Shown here one piece after another: positions 50,375 to 60,534 of a stretch of 64,000 nucleotides of DNA. This stretch comes from Dendrolimus kikuchii (taxonomy: Eukaryota > Arthropoda > Insecta > Lepidoptera > Lasiocampidae), in assembly GCA_019925095.2 (NCBI GenBank), contig CM034411.1, positions 16,120,001 to 16,184,000 on the forward strand, in the 5' to 3' direction. A model generated the notes under the pieces. It ran no database searches and was not told the DNA's origin. It saw only the letters and a list, made by a program, of their open reading frames with translations. Every line of letters begins with the position of its first letter. The stretch's first letter is position 1. Made by a program: the position numbers and the translations under genes.

Positions 50375-50730
50375 ATACATACATACATACATACATATAT
50401 AACTTCACGCCAGTTCCCTTGCGGGGTAGGCACGAACAACAGAGCGCCATTTAGGCCCATTCTTACACAACTCACTTGCTTCTTTGACATTCATAACTCT
50501 TGTCATGCACACTCGTCTGTCCTTAAGGCTCCTGACATCACCCTCCGCTAGTACACGATCAATTTGATCATGGAAGGTGTGTCGTGGCCTTCCACGACTT
50601 CTGCATCCATCCACTTTTGCATTGTATATCTGTTTAGTCATTCTTTCATCATGCATTCTTTCCACATGCCCGAACCACCGGAGCATTCCTTTCCTTACCT
50701 TCACCCCGACACTTTCAGACCAATTCTCAC
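50375..50730 (-). mobile_element. RTE-like LINE 3' end, family C copy 14, with perfect 11-bp duplication
   Basis: ACGGTATATTC at 50364-50374 and 50731-50741. The minus strand is open from KVRKGMLRWFGHVERM to the YPARELA stop, then a longer (TATG)n. Confidence 0.9.
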
Positions 50731-50774
50731 ACGGTATATTCGTGGACTGTAAATGTCGGAATTGAAAATTCTAC

Positions 50775-51122
50775 TTAGGTTACATCACTAAACGGAGTTA
50801 TTCGAATATTCGATGCATTGGATCTGCCGACGCGCGAGCCAGCGGGATATGCAAAATGGCATTGGAAAATTAACAAGGTCCGACAGATTACCCACTGTAT
50901 GGAGCTACGCATAGTTATGGTGGTATCTCTACCAGATGCTAAATTATTCAGGCTCGCATACGTGCCACTGCTGATCTTGGATTTCGGACATTCCGAGGGA
51001 ACAATAAATAGACTGTCACATTTGACGTTTACCGTCAATACGTAGTAACTATTGTTGGCATCATCATAATAATAGCGATTTTTAAGAAGAATAAAGAACA
51101 TATATAGCTTTGTCTTGCTCAT
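50775..51122 (-). other. Unrecognised open frame, coding status doubtful
   Basis: A 115-codon minus-strand frame with several Cys and no repeat match (e.g. VKCDSLFIVPSECPKSK). A shorter plus-strand frame overlaps it, so openness alone is weak evidence. No domain, splice sites or promoter support it. It could be a fragment of an unknown repeat or a host exon. Confidence 0.15.
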
Positions 51123-51189
51123 TCAAAATGAATGTAGTGTAACAGCCTTGCATAGATTCAGCCTTTGATGCGAGTATTCACACAGCACA

Positions 51190-51385
51190 GTAAGCGCCTC
51201 TGTGGTTCAGTGGGCTAAGCCTTTGCCGGCCTACCTCACTGCAACGCAGAGGCTCCGGGTTCGATTCCTGGTATAATAAATTTCGGAAACGTATTTTCTC
51301 CGTTATTTACTATGGTCTGGGTGTCTGGGATCGGCCCCAGAGTAGTCCTTTGTATATTAGCCATAACACAAGCGTAAATCGACTA
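51190..51385 (+). mobile_element. tRNA-headed SINE, family Q copy 3
   Basis: Box A-like TGTGGTTCAGTGGG (51201-51214), box B GGTTCGATTCC (51258-51268), then aatttcggaaacg, tttactatggtctgggtgtc and the cataacacaagcgtaa end. The first bases gcgcctctgtgg pair poorly with the end of the tRNA-like part, so it is a SINE, not a tRNA gene. Confidence 0.7.
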
Positions 51386-51639
51386 AAAATATTATCTATA
51401 ACGATTGTCTATGTGATATTAATATACACTATAGTTCTCATGACTACTGTGGTGGACACCTTGTAACATTGGATAAACAAGAGTGGCGCAACCGATAGCT
51501 GGCAAGTATTTCATACTGGCTATTGATCACGATACTGCTATATTTAAAAATCTAATTGGTTCTGGTGGTACCTATTTGTGACAGGTATTTACAAATTACG
51601 CCTGTAGTGAAACACAAGCCAATAGACGGCGCTGTACAA
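51386..51639. other. Spacer
   Basis: Nothing recognised. Confidence 0.4.
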
Positions 51640-51800
51640 TAATTGAGGTCGCAAACGATTCACGAAACGTACAAAGAATATATACAAATTTCTATGGGCT
51701 TCAAGCCTGCGAGGAACAACAATAGCCTCGCTGGAAGATCTTCTTTTGAGATGGAGAAGCATTCCATCTCACTCCTCTACCGTATAAGGAGCTTTCACGT
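51640..51800 (+). repeat. Family R repeat, most complete copy
   Basis: gaggtcgcaaacgattcacg, gtacaaagaatatatac, ctggaagatcttcttttgag and gcattccatctcactcctct. Pieces recur inverted at 36912-37003 and 35527-35640. Confidence 0.5.
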
Positions 51801-52050
51801 GACATTTTAGACTTCGAACATATAATTGACGGTACTTTCAAGTATTTTATAGTACTTAAGTGGTGTGGTTTGAGACAGACACAGTTGTTCTACCAATCGC
51901 CAGGTACTACGCTCAACAGTAAACTGAGTGATAAATTTATGTCTTCTTTAGATGTTTATGAAATTGTTGTGTGCTTTACTTTGTATAATTGAGGTAATAT
52001 CTGAAAACTGTTGCTAATTATACGAAACTAAACTTGTTTTAGTTTTTGTT
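51801..52050. other. Spacer
   Basis: Nothing recognised. Confidence 0.4.
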
Positions 52051-52350
52051 TATTGCAGGAGTTCAGCAAACAGGCAGACGGCCCACTTGATGGAAAGCGG
52101 TTAACATCGCCTATAGACATTTGCAACACCAAAGCTGCTACAAATGCGCTGCTGCTCTCTTAAGTAAGACTGGCACCTGTTCACTAATGTCGGAACACAC
52201 CACAAGGTTGTTATGGCGGTATACTCTTGACCAGGGGTGGTCGCCATCCTTTCGAGCAAATACCCTACCACCTGTGGGTTGTTTTGTCACCTCTTACGAC
52301 AGGCCGCCCGGCCGCAGGAAATTATATTCTTTCTTCGTTCCTGCACAGAT
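52051..52350 (-). mobile_element. Family B repeat, copy 20
   Basis: attgcaggagttcagcaaac to cgttcctgcacag; the whole unit with small deletions. Confidence 0.85.
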
Positions 52351-53468
52351 AAAACTATTGGAGTTATTAAAATCAAAGTACTAACTACTACTTTGAATAC
52401 CTGGTTTCATCATGATGTTTTGTTACATCGTTCCAACATGGTAATTTGAACAATATGCTTACTGTATCATATTTTTTTTCGCAGGATTTGATCTAATGTC
52501 ATCGTAACGAGATGCGTGGGTGCCTAAGCTTCTGAACCACAAGAACTGGAATAATCACGCGTAGGTTCAAATAGAATTGAGATATTACATATTTTTGTCC
52601 CAAAATAACTTGAGGGTAGTCTTAATAAAAACGTCTCTTAGCTACTTATATTATTTGATTCGGATCGGATTGCTTTGAAATATGACGTAAAGTGCTATTT
52701 ATTAATGCTTGTAAGGAAATCTTGGATTCGATTCGTATTTAGCGTTTCAGAGAAAATTAAAGTTAATTTTAATTTCCTTTTGCTTAATCGCTTTCCACGC
52801 TTTGAGAACTTCGTTCGCGTTGCCTTGACGACGCATTTGGTGGTAGTGAATGGTAACAAGCGACTGCAGCGCCAGCTTTTTGGCTACGTTCTCTCCGTTT
52901 AGAGGTTTTCAAATGATGCTCTAACAGACGACAAAATTTTGAAAAAAAAATCGGCGTTTGCTGGTCCGAATTAGGCCCCCCTGATTTCTTCTGCGTGTGA
53001 GCTAAATATCTTAGATGCCACTCGTGGTAGAAATTTGGAACACACTCATATTCGAAAATATTTCTCAGGTTCATTTTTTTCCAAAATAGTAACGGGCCTG
53101 CATATTTCACATAGATAAATAATTGCGGTAGCCTAAAAAGCAAAATAAAAAGTGTCTCATTTGACTCGTGCAAAATTATGTTCCATTTCCAGGTTCAACG
53201 CATTAGCATATAAATCGTGCGTACGAGCGGACGTTGTTCTGGGTGGCGTATTTCACGGAAACGTTCCTAAAAGATTTGAGTCACGAATGTTAGTCATTCG
53301 TCTTTTATATGGATGGTGTACCGGGTACCCTTATGGACTTCGGTAGGGTTCAAATTGATGTATGTATCACAATTTCCAGATGTCGAATAAAATAGAGACG
53401 GTTTGGGTCGTTTGATATTTTTGTCGCTGAGCTCGCGTTTAAATGCTACATAATTTATTTTATTTTCA
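52351..53468. other. Long unassigned stretch
   Basis: A 129-codon minus-strand frame (52784-53173) is open but shows no domain I can name, and an overlapping plus frame is also open. Without homologues it is left unannotated. No shared repeats. Confidence 0.35.
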
Positions 53469-53526
53469 ATAGCTATTAGAGGTGTGCGAATATGGTACGA
53501 ATAGAATCGAATCGAATATTAATAAC

Positions 53527-53728
53527 TAGCTGTGCCCGCGACGTCGTCCGCGTGGAATTTGCTTTCAAAACCCTCCGATTTTGAAACATTCTTCATTGGT
53601 GCTCCGCTCCTACAGGTCTTAGCCTATAGCCTTTCTCGATAAATGGGCTATCCAACACTGAAAGAATTTTTCAAATCAGACCAGTAGTTCCTGAGATTAG
53701 CGCGTTCAATCAAACAATATTAGTATAT
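53527..53728 (-). mobile_element. Helitron type D copy 6, nested in the hAT-type element
   Basis: Begins aCTAGctgtgcccgcgac (the 3' terminus on the minus strand) and runs to caaacaatattagtata. An internal deletion removes part of the atcatcacgc block. Confidence 0.75.
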
Positions 53729-54139
53729 TTGGCTACAACACTAATACTTACATTTTAAATATCGCAATATCTTTTGAATGAAACGTCCGAATTGAATAAT
53801 TCAAAAAGTTCCAGAAAGGTATTGAATTCGTCTTGAATATGGAGTAATTTATTTTGATAAGGATTAATTCCAAGGTACAAAATAAAGAGTTTAAAAAACA
53901 CTTATTGTGAGATAACTACAATAGTTAGACATATGGTTACGCGATATTTTTTATAGACAATTATATGTTCTGCAAAGTGGTGGTACATTGTTTTGTTCTA
54001 TAATCAATAGTTTTCGCAGCGCACGCCGTGTAAGGATTTTTTCGGGTCATTTTTTTACACCTTGGGTTTTTTTATTTTATTTATTTTTTTACACATTATT
54101 GGACTTTTAGTAAGGATCCCTAATTTTTTGAAAATATAA

Positions 54140-54270
54140 TATAGCCTATAACCCTTCCTCGATAAATTTACTATTCAACACTGAAAGAATTTTTCAAATC
54201 GGACCAGCGGTTTTTGAGATTAGCGCGTTTAAACAAACAAACTCTTCAGCTTTATAATATTAGTACAGAT
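54140..54270 (-). mobile_element. Helitron type D copy 7 (5' part), nested in the hAT-type element
   Basis: Inverse of the unit's first 130 bp, ending agctttataatattagtaca. Confidence 0.65.
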
Positions 54271-54355
54271 ATTCGAGTTTCGGATCGTATATTAATATTC
54301 GATTCGGAACGAATATTTCTTAAGTTGGAATTATTCGCACATACCTAATAGCTAT

Positions 54356-54617
54356 GTTATCAAGAATGCATTAAGTTATATACTATGCTTTATATAAGGT
54401 CCATACATGTCTCGAAGCCACCTAAATAATGTCTTGCGACATAAATATAACAACGTCATGACAGAGCGTCAGAGATGTAGAATGCAAAACATCTCAGCTG
54501 TGGAATTTTAAAACCTAGCAACCTTTTTTTAAATGAAATATTCTGATGTATTGTGCTGACCAAAACATGAAAGACTTTATCAAGATATGGCATATCCTTC
54601 AAGTATGTGATATTTTC
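54356..54617. other. Spacer
   Basis: Nothing recognised. Confidence 0.4.
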
Positions 54618-54895
54618 AACCGACTTCATAAAAGAGGAAGTTCTCAATTCGTCTGTATAGCTTTTTATGTATGTTCGTTACTTGATTTCTCCGTCAATTG
54701 TTGACCGAATTTCAATTTTTTTTTGTAAATCGAAAGGTTGTATACCCGAACTGGTCCCATCGTCACAATATCAGTATCTGATAAATGAATTCCAAGGAAT
54801 TAGAGAATTAGCCAACTTCTTCGTAACACGATATCTGCGTCAATTGTGTGAACCAATTTTCAAATCGTTTCTTTTACTCCGAAGTTTTTTGGTGA
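54618..54895 (+). repeat. Family J fragment
   Basis: caaccgacttcataaaagag, ttgatttctccgtcaattg twice in variant form, and ggtcccatcgtcac, as in 31525-32340. Confidence 0.5.
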
Positions 54896-54899
54896 AAAT

Positions 54900-55020
54900 A
54901 TTAGAGATGCCACGAATAGTGATTCGGCACAATACGGATTACCGAATATTCGGTCACGCTCTCGGCCGAAGCGCCGAATATTCGGCGTTAAAATTTTCGA
55001 CGTAACGCATGTGCAATTCA
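54900..55020. mobile_element. hAT-like short repeat rich in CGAATATTCGG
   Basis: Starts ttagagatgccacgaatag, like the start of the element at 53477, and has ccgaatattcgg at 54942 and 54976. No clear second end. Confidence 0.35.
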
Positions 55021-55074
55021 CGCGTATCAGGTTAGTATTGAAGCAATGATTTGTCAAGTACATATTTATCTATT

Positions 55075-55457
55075 ACTAGCTGACCCGCCAAACTTCGTAC
55101 CGCCTTAGAATCAATAAATAAAAAAAACGTTGATTTCTGAACGACGGGACGAATATCAAACGTTTGACATACAAAACAAAAAAATAAATAAAAAACAACT
55201 TCACTTTTTAATTTAATTGATTTCTAAACGAGACGGGACAAAAAGGAAATGTTTGACAGGTAGGAATAGTTTTTAAGGGAAAGCGAAATTGTTCTTTTTA
55301 CTATATTCCAAGCCCTTTTTTGTATATTTACACACCTTTTAAACCTTCCCTGGACTTCCACAAATAATTCAAAACCAAAATTAGCCAAAGAAGTCCAGCC
55401 GTTCTCGTGTTTTAACGAGACTAACGAACAGCAATTGATTTTTATATATATAGATAT
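55075..55457 (-). mobile_element. Nonautonomous Helitron
   Basis: Begins actagctgacccgcca (a CTAG end on the minus strand), with ccagccgttctcgtgtttta and caattgatttttatatat at the far end, as in other Helitron-like repeats. Two roughly parallel internal halves (tgatttctgaacgacgggac and tgatttctaaacgagacggg). Confidence 0.6.
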
Positions 55458-55865
55458 ATGTGTTTATTACTCTATAGGCAGACTAAAAACGATTACGTCA
55501 TTGTATATTGACGACGTGTCAGCGCAATTTTATTCATTTCCGCCGTCCTTTTTACACGTTGAGCAAAATATGAGAAAGAACATTTCATAATGGCGCCCAA
55601 CGTGTTGCTGAGTTGTTTACCCGCGATATAAGGAATTGGTGCGAAATTGAACGTGAAATATATATTTATTTTCAAAAACAGTTTAAGTAACACATATAGG
55701 CTTTTTTAACGCGAAGTATGTTGTTTATTTAAAAATATACATACGAGTATAATTAATTTTCATTACTCATATTTTGAAAGTACGCTTGTAGTTGCCTAAT
55801 CATAGGGATGAAAACAGCACTTTTTGTCCCTGGGAGGCGATTCTCATTGCTGTCAAAAATTTTTT
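55458..55865. other. Spacer
   Basis: Nothing recognised; a T run lies at 55860-55871. Confidence 0.4.
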
Positions 55866-56192
55866 TTTTTTATGTTTAAGGCTTGGCAACTAGGCCTTTA
55901 AGTCAGATCTTAGTTTACAATATAGTTTCTTCATTTTCTTAAGCCTATGTGTAGCACAGCTGAACTGTAAGTAATCAGCTAGTGACATTCATCGGAGTTC
56001 TTGTGACAACTCAAAAGGCCACATTTGACTATACAGTTCACATTTCTCACAAAACACATACTTACTACTCAAAAACTGGCAATATCCTACAACTATTGTT
56101 CACTTTAGAGTAATTTTACACATTTTTAGAAAATAAAACTGCACAACACAATATCTTCTTTCAGTTCCCGCCAAAAACTCAAAAAAATTTAG
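55866..56192 (-). mobile_element. LINE family L 3' UTR (copy 2)
   Basis: Inverse of 37915-38225: aggcttggcaactaggcct, tgtagcacagctgaactgta, aaggccacatttgactatac and ctttcagttcccgccaaaaa. Only the extreme C-terminal codons precede the UTR. Confidence 0.7.
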
Positions 56193-56231
56193 AAAACTAT
56201 GCCAACCATAGATAATACAAGCGACTCATGT

Positions 56232-56508
56232 CATAATACCGCTTCGGGGGGCCTTTAGCTATCAAGGGAGCAAAGGATTCATCACCCCCGCTGACGAAGT
56301 GAATGTGTTCTGATTCCCGGGGCACATTCAGGCACTTTTTGTGCTGGATCGGACTGGGCGTAACAACGTTCTAAGTCTCAGCCTTTCCTTCATAAAAAGC
56401 GCGGGGTACATGGGAGGAGGGTGGTTTTAGTGGGTAGTGGGTGTTGCCTATGCAACTTCTCTGAGTCTCCACACAAGCTGGCTTGATTATTGTTCGGATT
56501 GCCCCTCG
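56232..56508 (-). repeat. Family K repeat, copy 2
   Basis: Inverse of 26045-26322 over about 277 bp. Confidence 0.6.
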
Positions 56509-56739
56509 GATGTTTCGGATTTTTGAAAATACAACCCCTAAGGGGGTGGAAAAGGGGATAAGAGTTTGTATGAAAATCGGTAATTTTCAAAGTAAGAAGC
56601 ACGAAGTTTTATATACCTGATTCTGGTAAGAAATAAATGTTGTATCGGCGTTTTTGGAAATTCTACTTCTAAGGAGGTGAAAAGGGGATAAGTTTGCTCA
56701 GACTATGGCTATTATTAATCTCCGCGAGCAACAGCTAGT
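56509..56739 (+). mobile_element. Helitron 3' part
   Basis: Two parallel blocks (acaacccctaagggggtgga and attctacttctaaggaggtg) and a final ccgcgagcaacagCTAGT followed by T. It directly follows family K. Confidence 0.6.
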
Positions 56740-57581
56740 TTTCGATAAAAACTAACGAAATTCTTCAGCAACTCACATTTCCTAAACAGTTTCGATCGTC
56801 TACATAAGTACACAATTCCTGTTTTAAAATATTATACGCACAGTATATTTTTAACAAAAAAATATAGGCACTTTGAAAATCTTAAGTTTCAAAGCCTACA
56901 GAACAAAAGGTCACTCATTAATTTCCCGCCGAATACTCTAAGTAGGGATCTCAGACCATTATCCCACTCGATATAGAGGTTGGACTGTTAAGAGGCTCAT
57001 TCACTGTCCTGCAGTTGGCGGAGCTTGCAGGACTCAAAAGACATTCTGCTCGGTGTTGCCGAATACAAAGGCTGCAGCAACATACACAATCCTGCATTAC
57101 GCGGCAGACGGCTAGACGGACTGCCATGCAGGATAGTGAACGCGTCCCATAAAATACAAACACGAAATTTGAAAAACGAACTCCCATTGTTCCATTGTCA
57201 TTGCGCCTCGTATGCAATCAACGTCACACACGAGCGGCAAATTGGCGCTTTAAAGCGATTTACGCTTTATCCCGCTGTTTTAGATAAAGTCGTTACAGTT
57301 TAATGGCCGTATGGTGATTGTTTTCTGAAGCGATGTTGCGCTTTTTTAACACCCCCCAAGGGTAGGGAGGTAAATGTGATTACTTACTTACCTTTGATGT
57401 ACTCTTTTAAAAGGTATTGCCAGTCTTTATTTGTTTATCTATTGTCATTTATTTAGGAGTATATAGGTATATATGTAGAGCTCACGCCGGGTGAATGACG
57501 CCGAGAATAACACAATAATAATCTGAAATATTATAATCAAAGCTTATTACACTAGAATTATTACAATTACTATATTAGATA
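56740..57581. other. Long unassigned stretch
   Basis: The part 56950-57300 is less AT-rich and open in short frames on both strands (92 and 88 codons) but has no recognised domain. Not repeated in the window. Confidence 0.35.
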
Positions 57582-57910
57582 CTAGCGGCCCCGGCAGACG
57601 TTTTCCTGTTCTGAAATAATAAAATCTAGGACCCGATCTCAGCGCCACCTACCGGTTCTAATTGTGAATCTAAACCATCCGGGAACCCACTCAAACACAC
57701 AAAAACAAAATCACCAAAATCGGTCCAGGTGATTAGGAGGATTCTAGAACCCGATTTCAACGCCACCTACCGATTCCAACGGAATAAAAACTATCCTATG
57801 TCCGTCTCCTGGTTCTAAGCTACCTCCCCACCAATTTTCAGCCAAATCGGTACAGCCGTTCTTGAGTTATAAATAGTGTAACTAACACGACTTTCTTTTA
57901 TATATATAGA
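57582..57910 (-). mobile_element. Nonautonomous Helitron, type Y copy 4 (longest)
   Basis: actagcggccccggcagacg to ttttatatatatagattgc. It has two parallel blocks with cgccacctaccggttc and cgccacctaccgattc. Confidence 0.65.
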
Positions 57911-58109
57911 TTGCACACTAATTAATACACAGAAATATTAGGACAACTCCAAGAGTTGCATACACGCTTGTCAGGTGTCGAGCAGCAATTTGCCCTTCAA
58001 GAATACTGCGATTATCAGGCAGCAATTATCGACCACAATATGCGATCCTTGTCCAAGACTGTCATTGTAGACTGTCGCTTGAAGGCTGTCGGTTGAAGAC
58101 TGTCACCTC
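57911..58109. other. Spacer with short GACTGTC iteration
   Basis: gactgtc(at/gc) words recur four times between 58057 and 58105. Nothing else. Confidence 0.4.
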
Positions 58110-58486
58110 TTTTTTTTTTTTGGAGTTGGACCCAGCTGAATAGCCGCAGATGGCTGTTTCAGCGATACCGAACTTTGGGGGCTTCCCGACTCCGTGGGAG
58201 CGGAGGCGTTCAGCCCGGAAGCAGCGCGCTCGGGGAGGCACCTCCTGTGAGGTTCGGCCTCGGCTCGACCGCTGCGGGGGATTGACTCTATATTGAGATT
58301 TAGCCGTAAAAGGCTGAATGAGCTAAGCCAACAGGCTGAAGTGATTATTTGGGGACTAATCATCGACTCCGCCGGCGGAGACGATCCTAATCTATCATTA
58401 CTACCGCTTCTGGCCGAACACCGAGTATTTATAAGGTCCTCGTAGCGCGTCCGCAGTGACACCATCCGGTAATGCTTTGGCACCAT
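58110..58486 (-). mobile_element. Poly-A retroposon, GC-rich 3' UTR type (family U)
   Basis: A T run (the poly-A on the minus strand) at 58110-58121 is followed by GC-rich sequence with the cggaggcgttcagcccgg and gactccgccggcggagacg blocks. Base composition and the A tail fit the 3' end of an R1-clade or similar LINE. The 127-codon frame across it ends in Lys codons from the poly-A, so it is not a gene. Confidence 0.55.
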
Positions 58487-58677
58487 TTTAGTTTCACTTC
58501 CTTCATAAAACCAACTTCTGCCATCCGTATTAACTTCCAGCTTCCGGTTACTCCATTTCCGATAACCGTTAGCTTGATAATAAATGCTTCTACCGTTGAC
58601 ATCTGGTTATACGACTTCCGATTACTACATGAAAGAAAAATCTATCCGGTTATTGACTACTTCCGTCATATGGTTAC
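58487..58677. other. Spacer with repeated CTTCCGGTTA-like words
   Basis: cttccggttactcc, cttccgattactac and atccggttattgac recur within 150 bp, a degenerate short repeat. Confidence 0.4.
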
Positions 58678-58838
58678 GTGTACTAGCAGAAGGTGACGTC
58701 AGGAGCCTTAAGAACAGACGAGCGTGCATGACAAGAGCTATGAATGTCAAAGAAGCAAGTGAGGTGTGTAAGAATAAGCCTGAATGGCGCTCTGTTGTTC
58801 GTGCCTACCCCGCAAGGGAACTGGCGTGAAGTTATATA
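58678..58838 (+). mobile_element. RTE-like LINE tail, family C copy 15 (duplicate of copy 16)
   Basis: 58678-58835 is identical to 59228-59385. It encodes SLKNRRACMTRAMNVKEASE to the ARELA stop. The (TATG)n tail is missing; tatatttttaaatg follows. Confidence 0.8.
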
Positions 58839-58856
58839 TTTTTAAATGTAAGCCAA

Positions 58857-59160
58857 TTCCGTACTGTAACGGAAAAATAGTACTAATTCCTGCGGCAGGG
58901 CGACCTGTCCTAAGAGGCGACAAAACAACCCACAGCCAGGTGGTAGGGTATTTGCCCGACTGGATGGCTACCACCCCTAGTCTAGAGGATGCCGTTATAA
59001 CAACTTTGAGTTGTTTTCCGGCATCAGTGGCCAGGTTCCAGTTTCTCCTTGAATCCTGGCAGCGCATTGGCAGCATCACTGGTGTTGCTAATGTCCATAG
59101 GCAACGGTAACCACTTTTCATCACATTTGGATCGTTAGTCTGTCTGCTGAGCTGCAGCAA
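58857..59160 (+). mobile_element. Family B relative, diverged subfamily (copy 21)
   Basis: ttccgtactgtaacggaaaa to tctgctgagctgcagcaaca. It has the variant middle ccttgaatcctggcagcgc. It lies between the two identical LINE tails. Confidence 0.7.
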
Positions 59161-59188
59161 CATATTTTTATATTAAGATTAATTTTAG

Positions 59189-59403
59189 TCGTGGAAGGCC
59201 ACGACACCTTCCATGATCAAATTGATTGTGTACTAGCAGAAGGTGACGTCAGGAGCCTTAAGAACAGACGAGCGTGCATGACAAGAGCTATGAATGTCAA
59301 AGAAGCAAGTGAGGTGTGTAAGAATAAGCCTGAATGGCGCTCTGTTGTTCGTGCCTACCCCGCAAGGGAACTGGCGTGAAGTTATGTATGTATGTATGTA
59401 TGT
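59189..59403 (+). mobile_element. RTE-like LINE tail, family C copy 16
   Basis: agtcgtggaaggccacgaca, a 4-bp deletion, then DQIDCVLAEGDVRSLKNRR to the YPARELA stop and five TATG units. Confidence 0.8.
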
Positions 59404-59409
59404 AAGACT

Positions 59410-59740
59410 AACTTTTTAACCGACGAAAATAGAGGAAGTTCTCAAATCGATTGTATTTTTTTTTATGTTTGTTAAACGATTTTTCTGTCAATTGTGGACC
59501 GATTTTTTTTATTGGTCTTTAAGATTACCATCTCAGGAGTATACCCTGAGATGGTAACCGCTTTCTATTAGACCATCTTGCCTGTCTGCTGAACTCATGC
59601 AATAAAAATAAAAGGTGATACCATTTTCACCAAGTCAGGATTTGATGAGTGGATCCGAGGGAAATCTAGAGCAACTCTCGAATGTTATAGGCACGTACAT
59701 ACAACGGGTTTCATTTTTTATTGTATATTTATTATATATA
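59410..59740. repeat. Family J fragment containing a family B 3' end (copy 22)
   Basis: J blocks: ttaaccgacgaaaatagagg, gtcaattgtggaccgat and ttcaccaagtcaggatttga. At 59549-59612 ggtaaccgctttctattaga to actcatgcaataaaaataaa is a B 3' end. Confidence 0.5.
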
Positions 59741-60082
59741 GGTGACAGTTGCTTGACAGACTGGACTACATAGAAGAAGTACGTATTGGTGCTATTACGA
59801 ATGAGCAAGTGAGTGAGCGAGAGAGTCGAGTGAGAGTGGTTAAAATGCCTTTTTTGCCGGCATCCAAGGCCGCTCTAGAGATGGGTGATAAATATTGTCA
59901 CGGTGAAAATGTCACAGCGACAAGCTGTCTAAAAGTATCACTGTGACATGCTACGAAGGAACAACGTTACAAAGTCACTTCGATTCCCGGAACGTTGGTC
60001 CTTTACGTCACGTCAATCATTCGTTGTAATCGTGAGTCGCGAACGTAGTTCGGTTAACATCGGCACTAATCGGGTTGATCCG
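59741..60082. other. Unassigned, non-repetitive, moderately GC-rich
   Basis: Contains several GTCAC/GTGAC words, including GTCACAGCGACAA at 59911-59923, whose inverse is at 60840-60852, and a ttacgtcacgtcaa block. Together with 60535-60960 it may be original (pre-insertion) DNA. No exon is supported. Confidence 0.35.
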
Positions 60083-60095
60083 GGTAAGGCGGTGG

Positions 60096-60521
60096 GGCGC
60101 GGGTGGGGCCCCTTGGGGTATAGGGGTTCTCACTCACCCGCATATGCCGTCGAGATGAGAGCGCGAGTGTTCCGCGCGCGCTCATCTCTCCTCCCGTGGG
60201 GCGTGTTACAGACCGCCCCACGCCAATGGAAGAGGCCTCGCGAGGGGGGCCCACGCCTGCCAGGGTTGCGGAGAGGCTAGGTCATATACCCGTAGCCCTG
60301 GCATAAGGCGAAGGACGGAACATCCAGGGCTTTTAGTGGGTATCCCTAACCGGGGGTGGCAACAGCATGGCACCAGTTCTGACTGGGCATGCTGGTGCCA
60401 CGTTTCGATCACTGGTGTGGCCGTGAATCCCATACACGGGTCGCGAATGTCCCCCCAAGGTTCTGCCCTTGTCGCGGCTTATGGTCCTCAAGCGGATTTC
60501 CCCTGGCTAAAAAAAAAAAAA
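60096..60521 (+). mobile_element. R1-type LINE 3' UTR insertion with perfect 13-bp duplication
   Basis: GGTAAGGCGGTGG at 60083-60095 and 60522-60534. The insert starts ggcgcgggtggggccccttg, which also occurs at 63695-63725 behind R1-type coding sequence. It ends in a run of A. It is 426 bp, purely 3' UTR, so 5' truncated. Confidence 0.85.
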
Positions 60522-60534
60522 GGTAAGGCGGTGG

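Larger units (their letters stand above)
53477..54347. mobile_element. hAT-type nonautonomous element with 8-bp target duplication
   Basis: ATAGCTAT at 53469-53476 and 54348-54355. Termini TAGAGGTGTGCGAATA (53477-53492) and its inverse (54332-54347) agree at 13 of 16 positions. Next to each terminus is text rich in gaatcgaatattaata and its inverse, so the ends fold back further. No transposase remains. Two Helitron pieces were inserted inside. An 8-bp duplication plus TAG-starting termini is hAT-like. Confidence 0.8.

Noticed and set aside
51194..51272. A possible tRNA gene
   Set aside because: It has boxes A and B, but the acceptor and anticodon stems do not pair properly and it is followed by SINE body found elsewhere.
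52784..53173. A 129-codon minus-strand frame as a host gene
   Set aside because: No domain, promoter or splice context is seen, and the opposite strand is also open in part. Kept only as an unassigned stretch.
58103..58486. A 127-codon minus-strand frame rich in Ser and Pro
   Set aside because: It lies in a GC-rich LINE-type 3' UTR and ends in Lys codons made by the poly-A tail.
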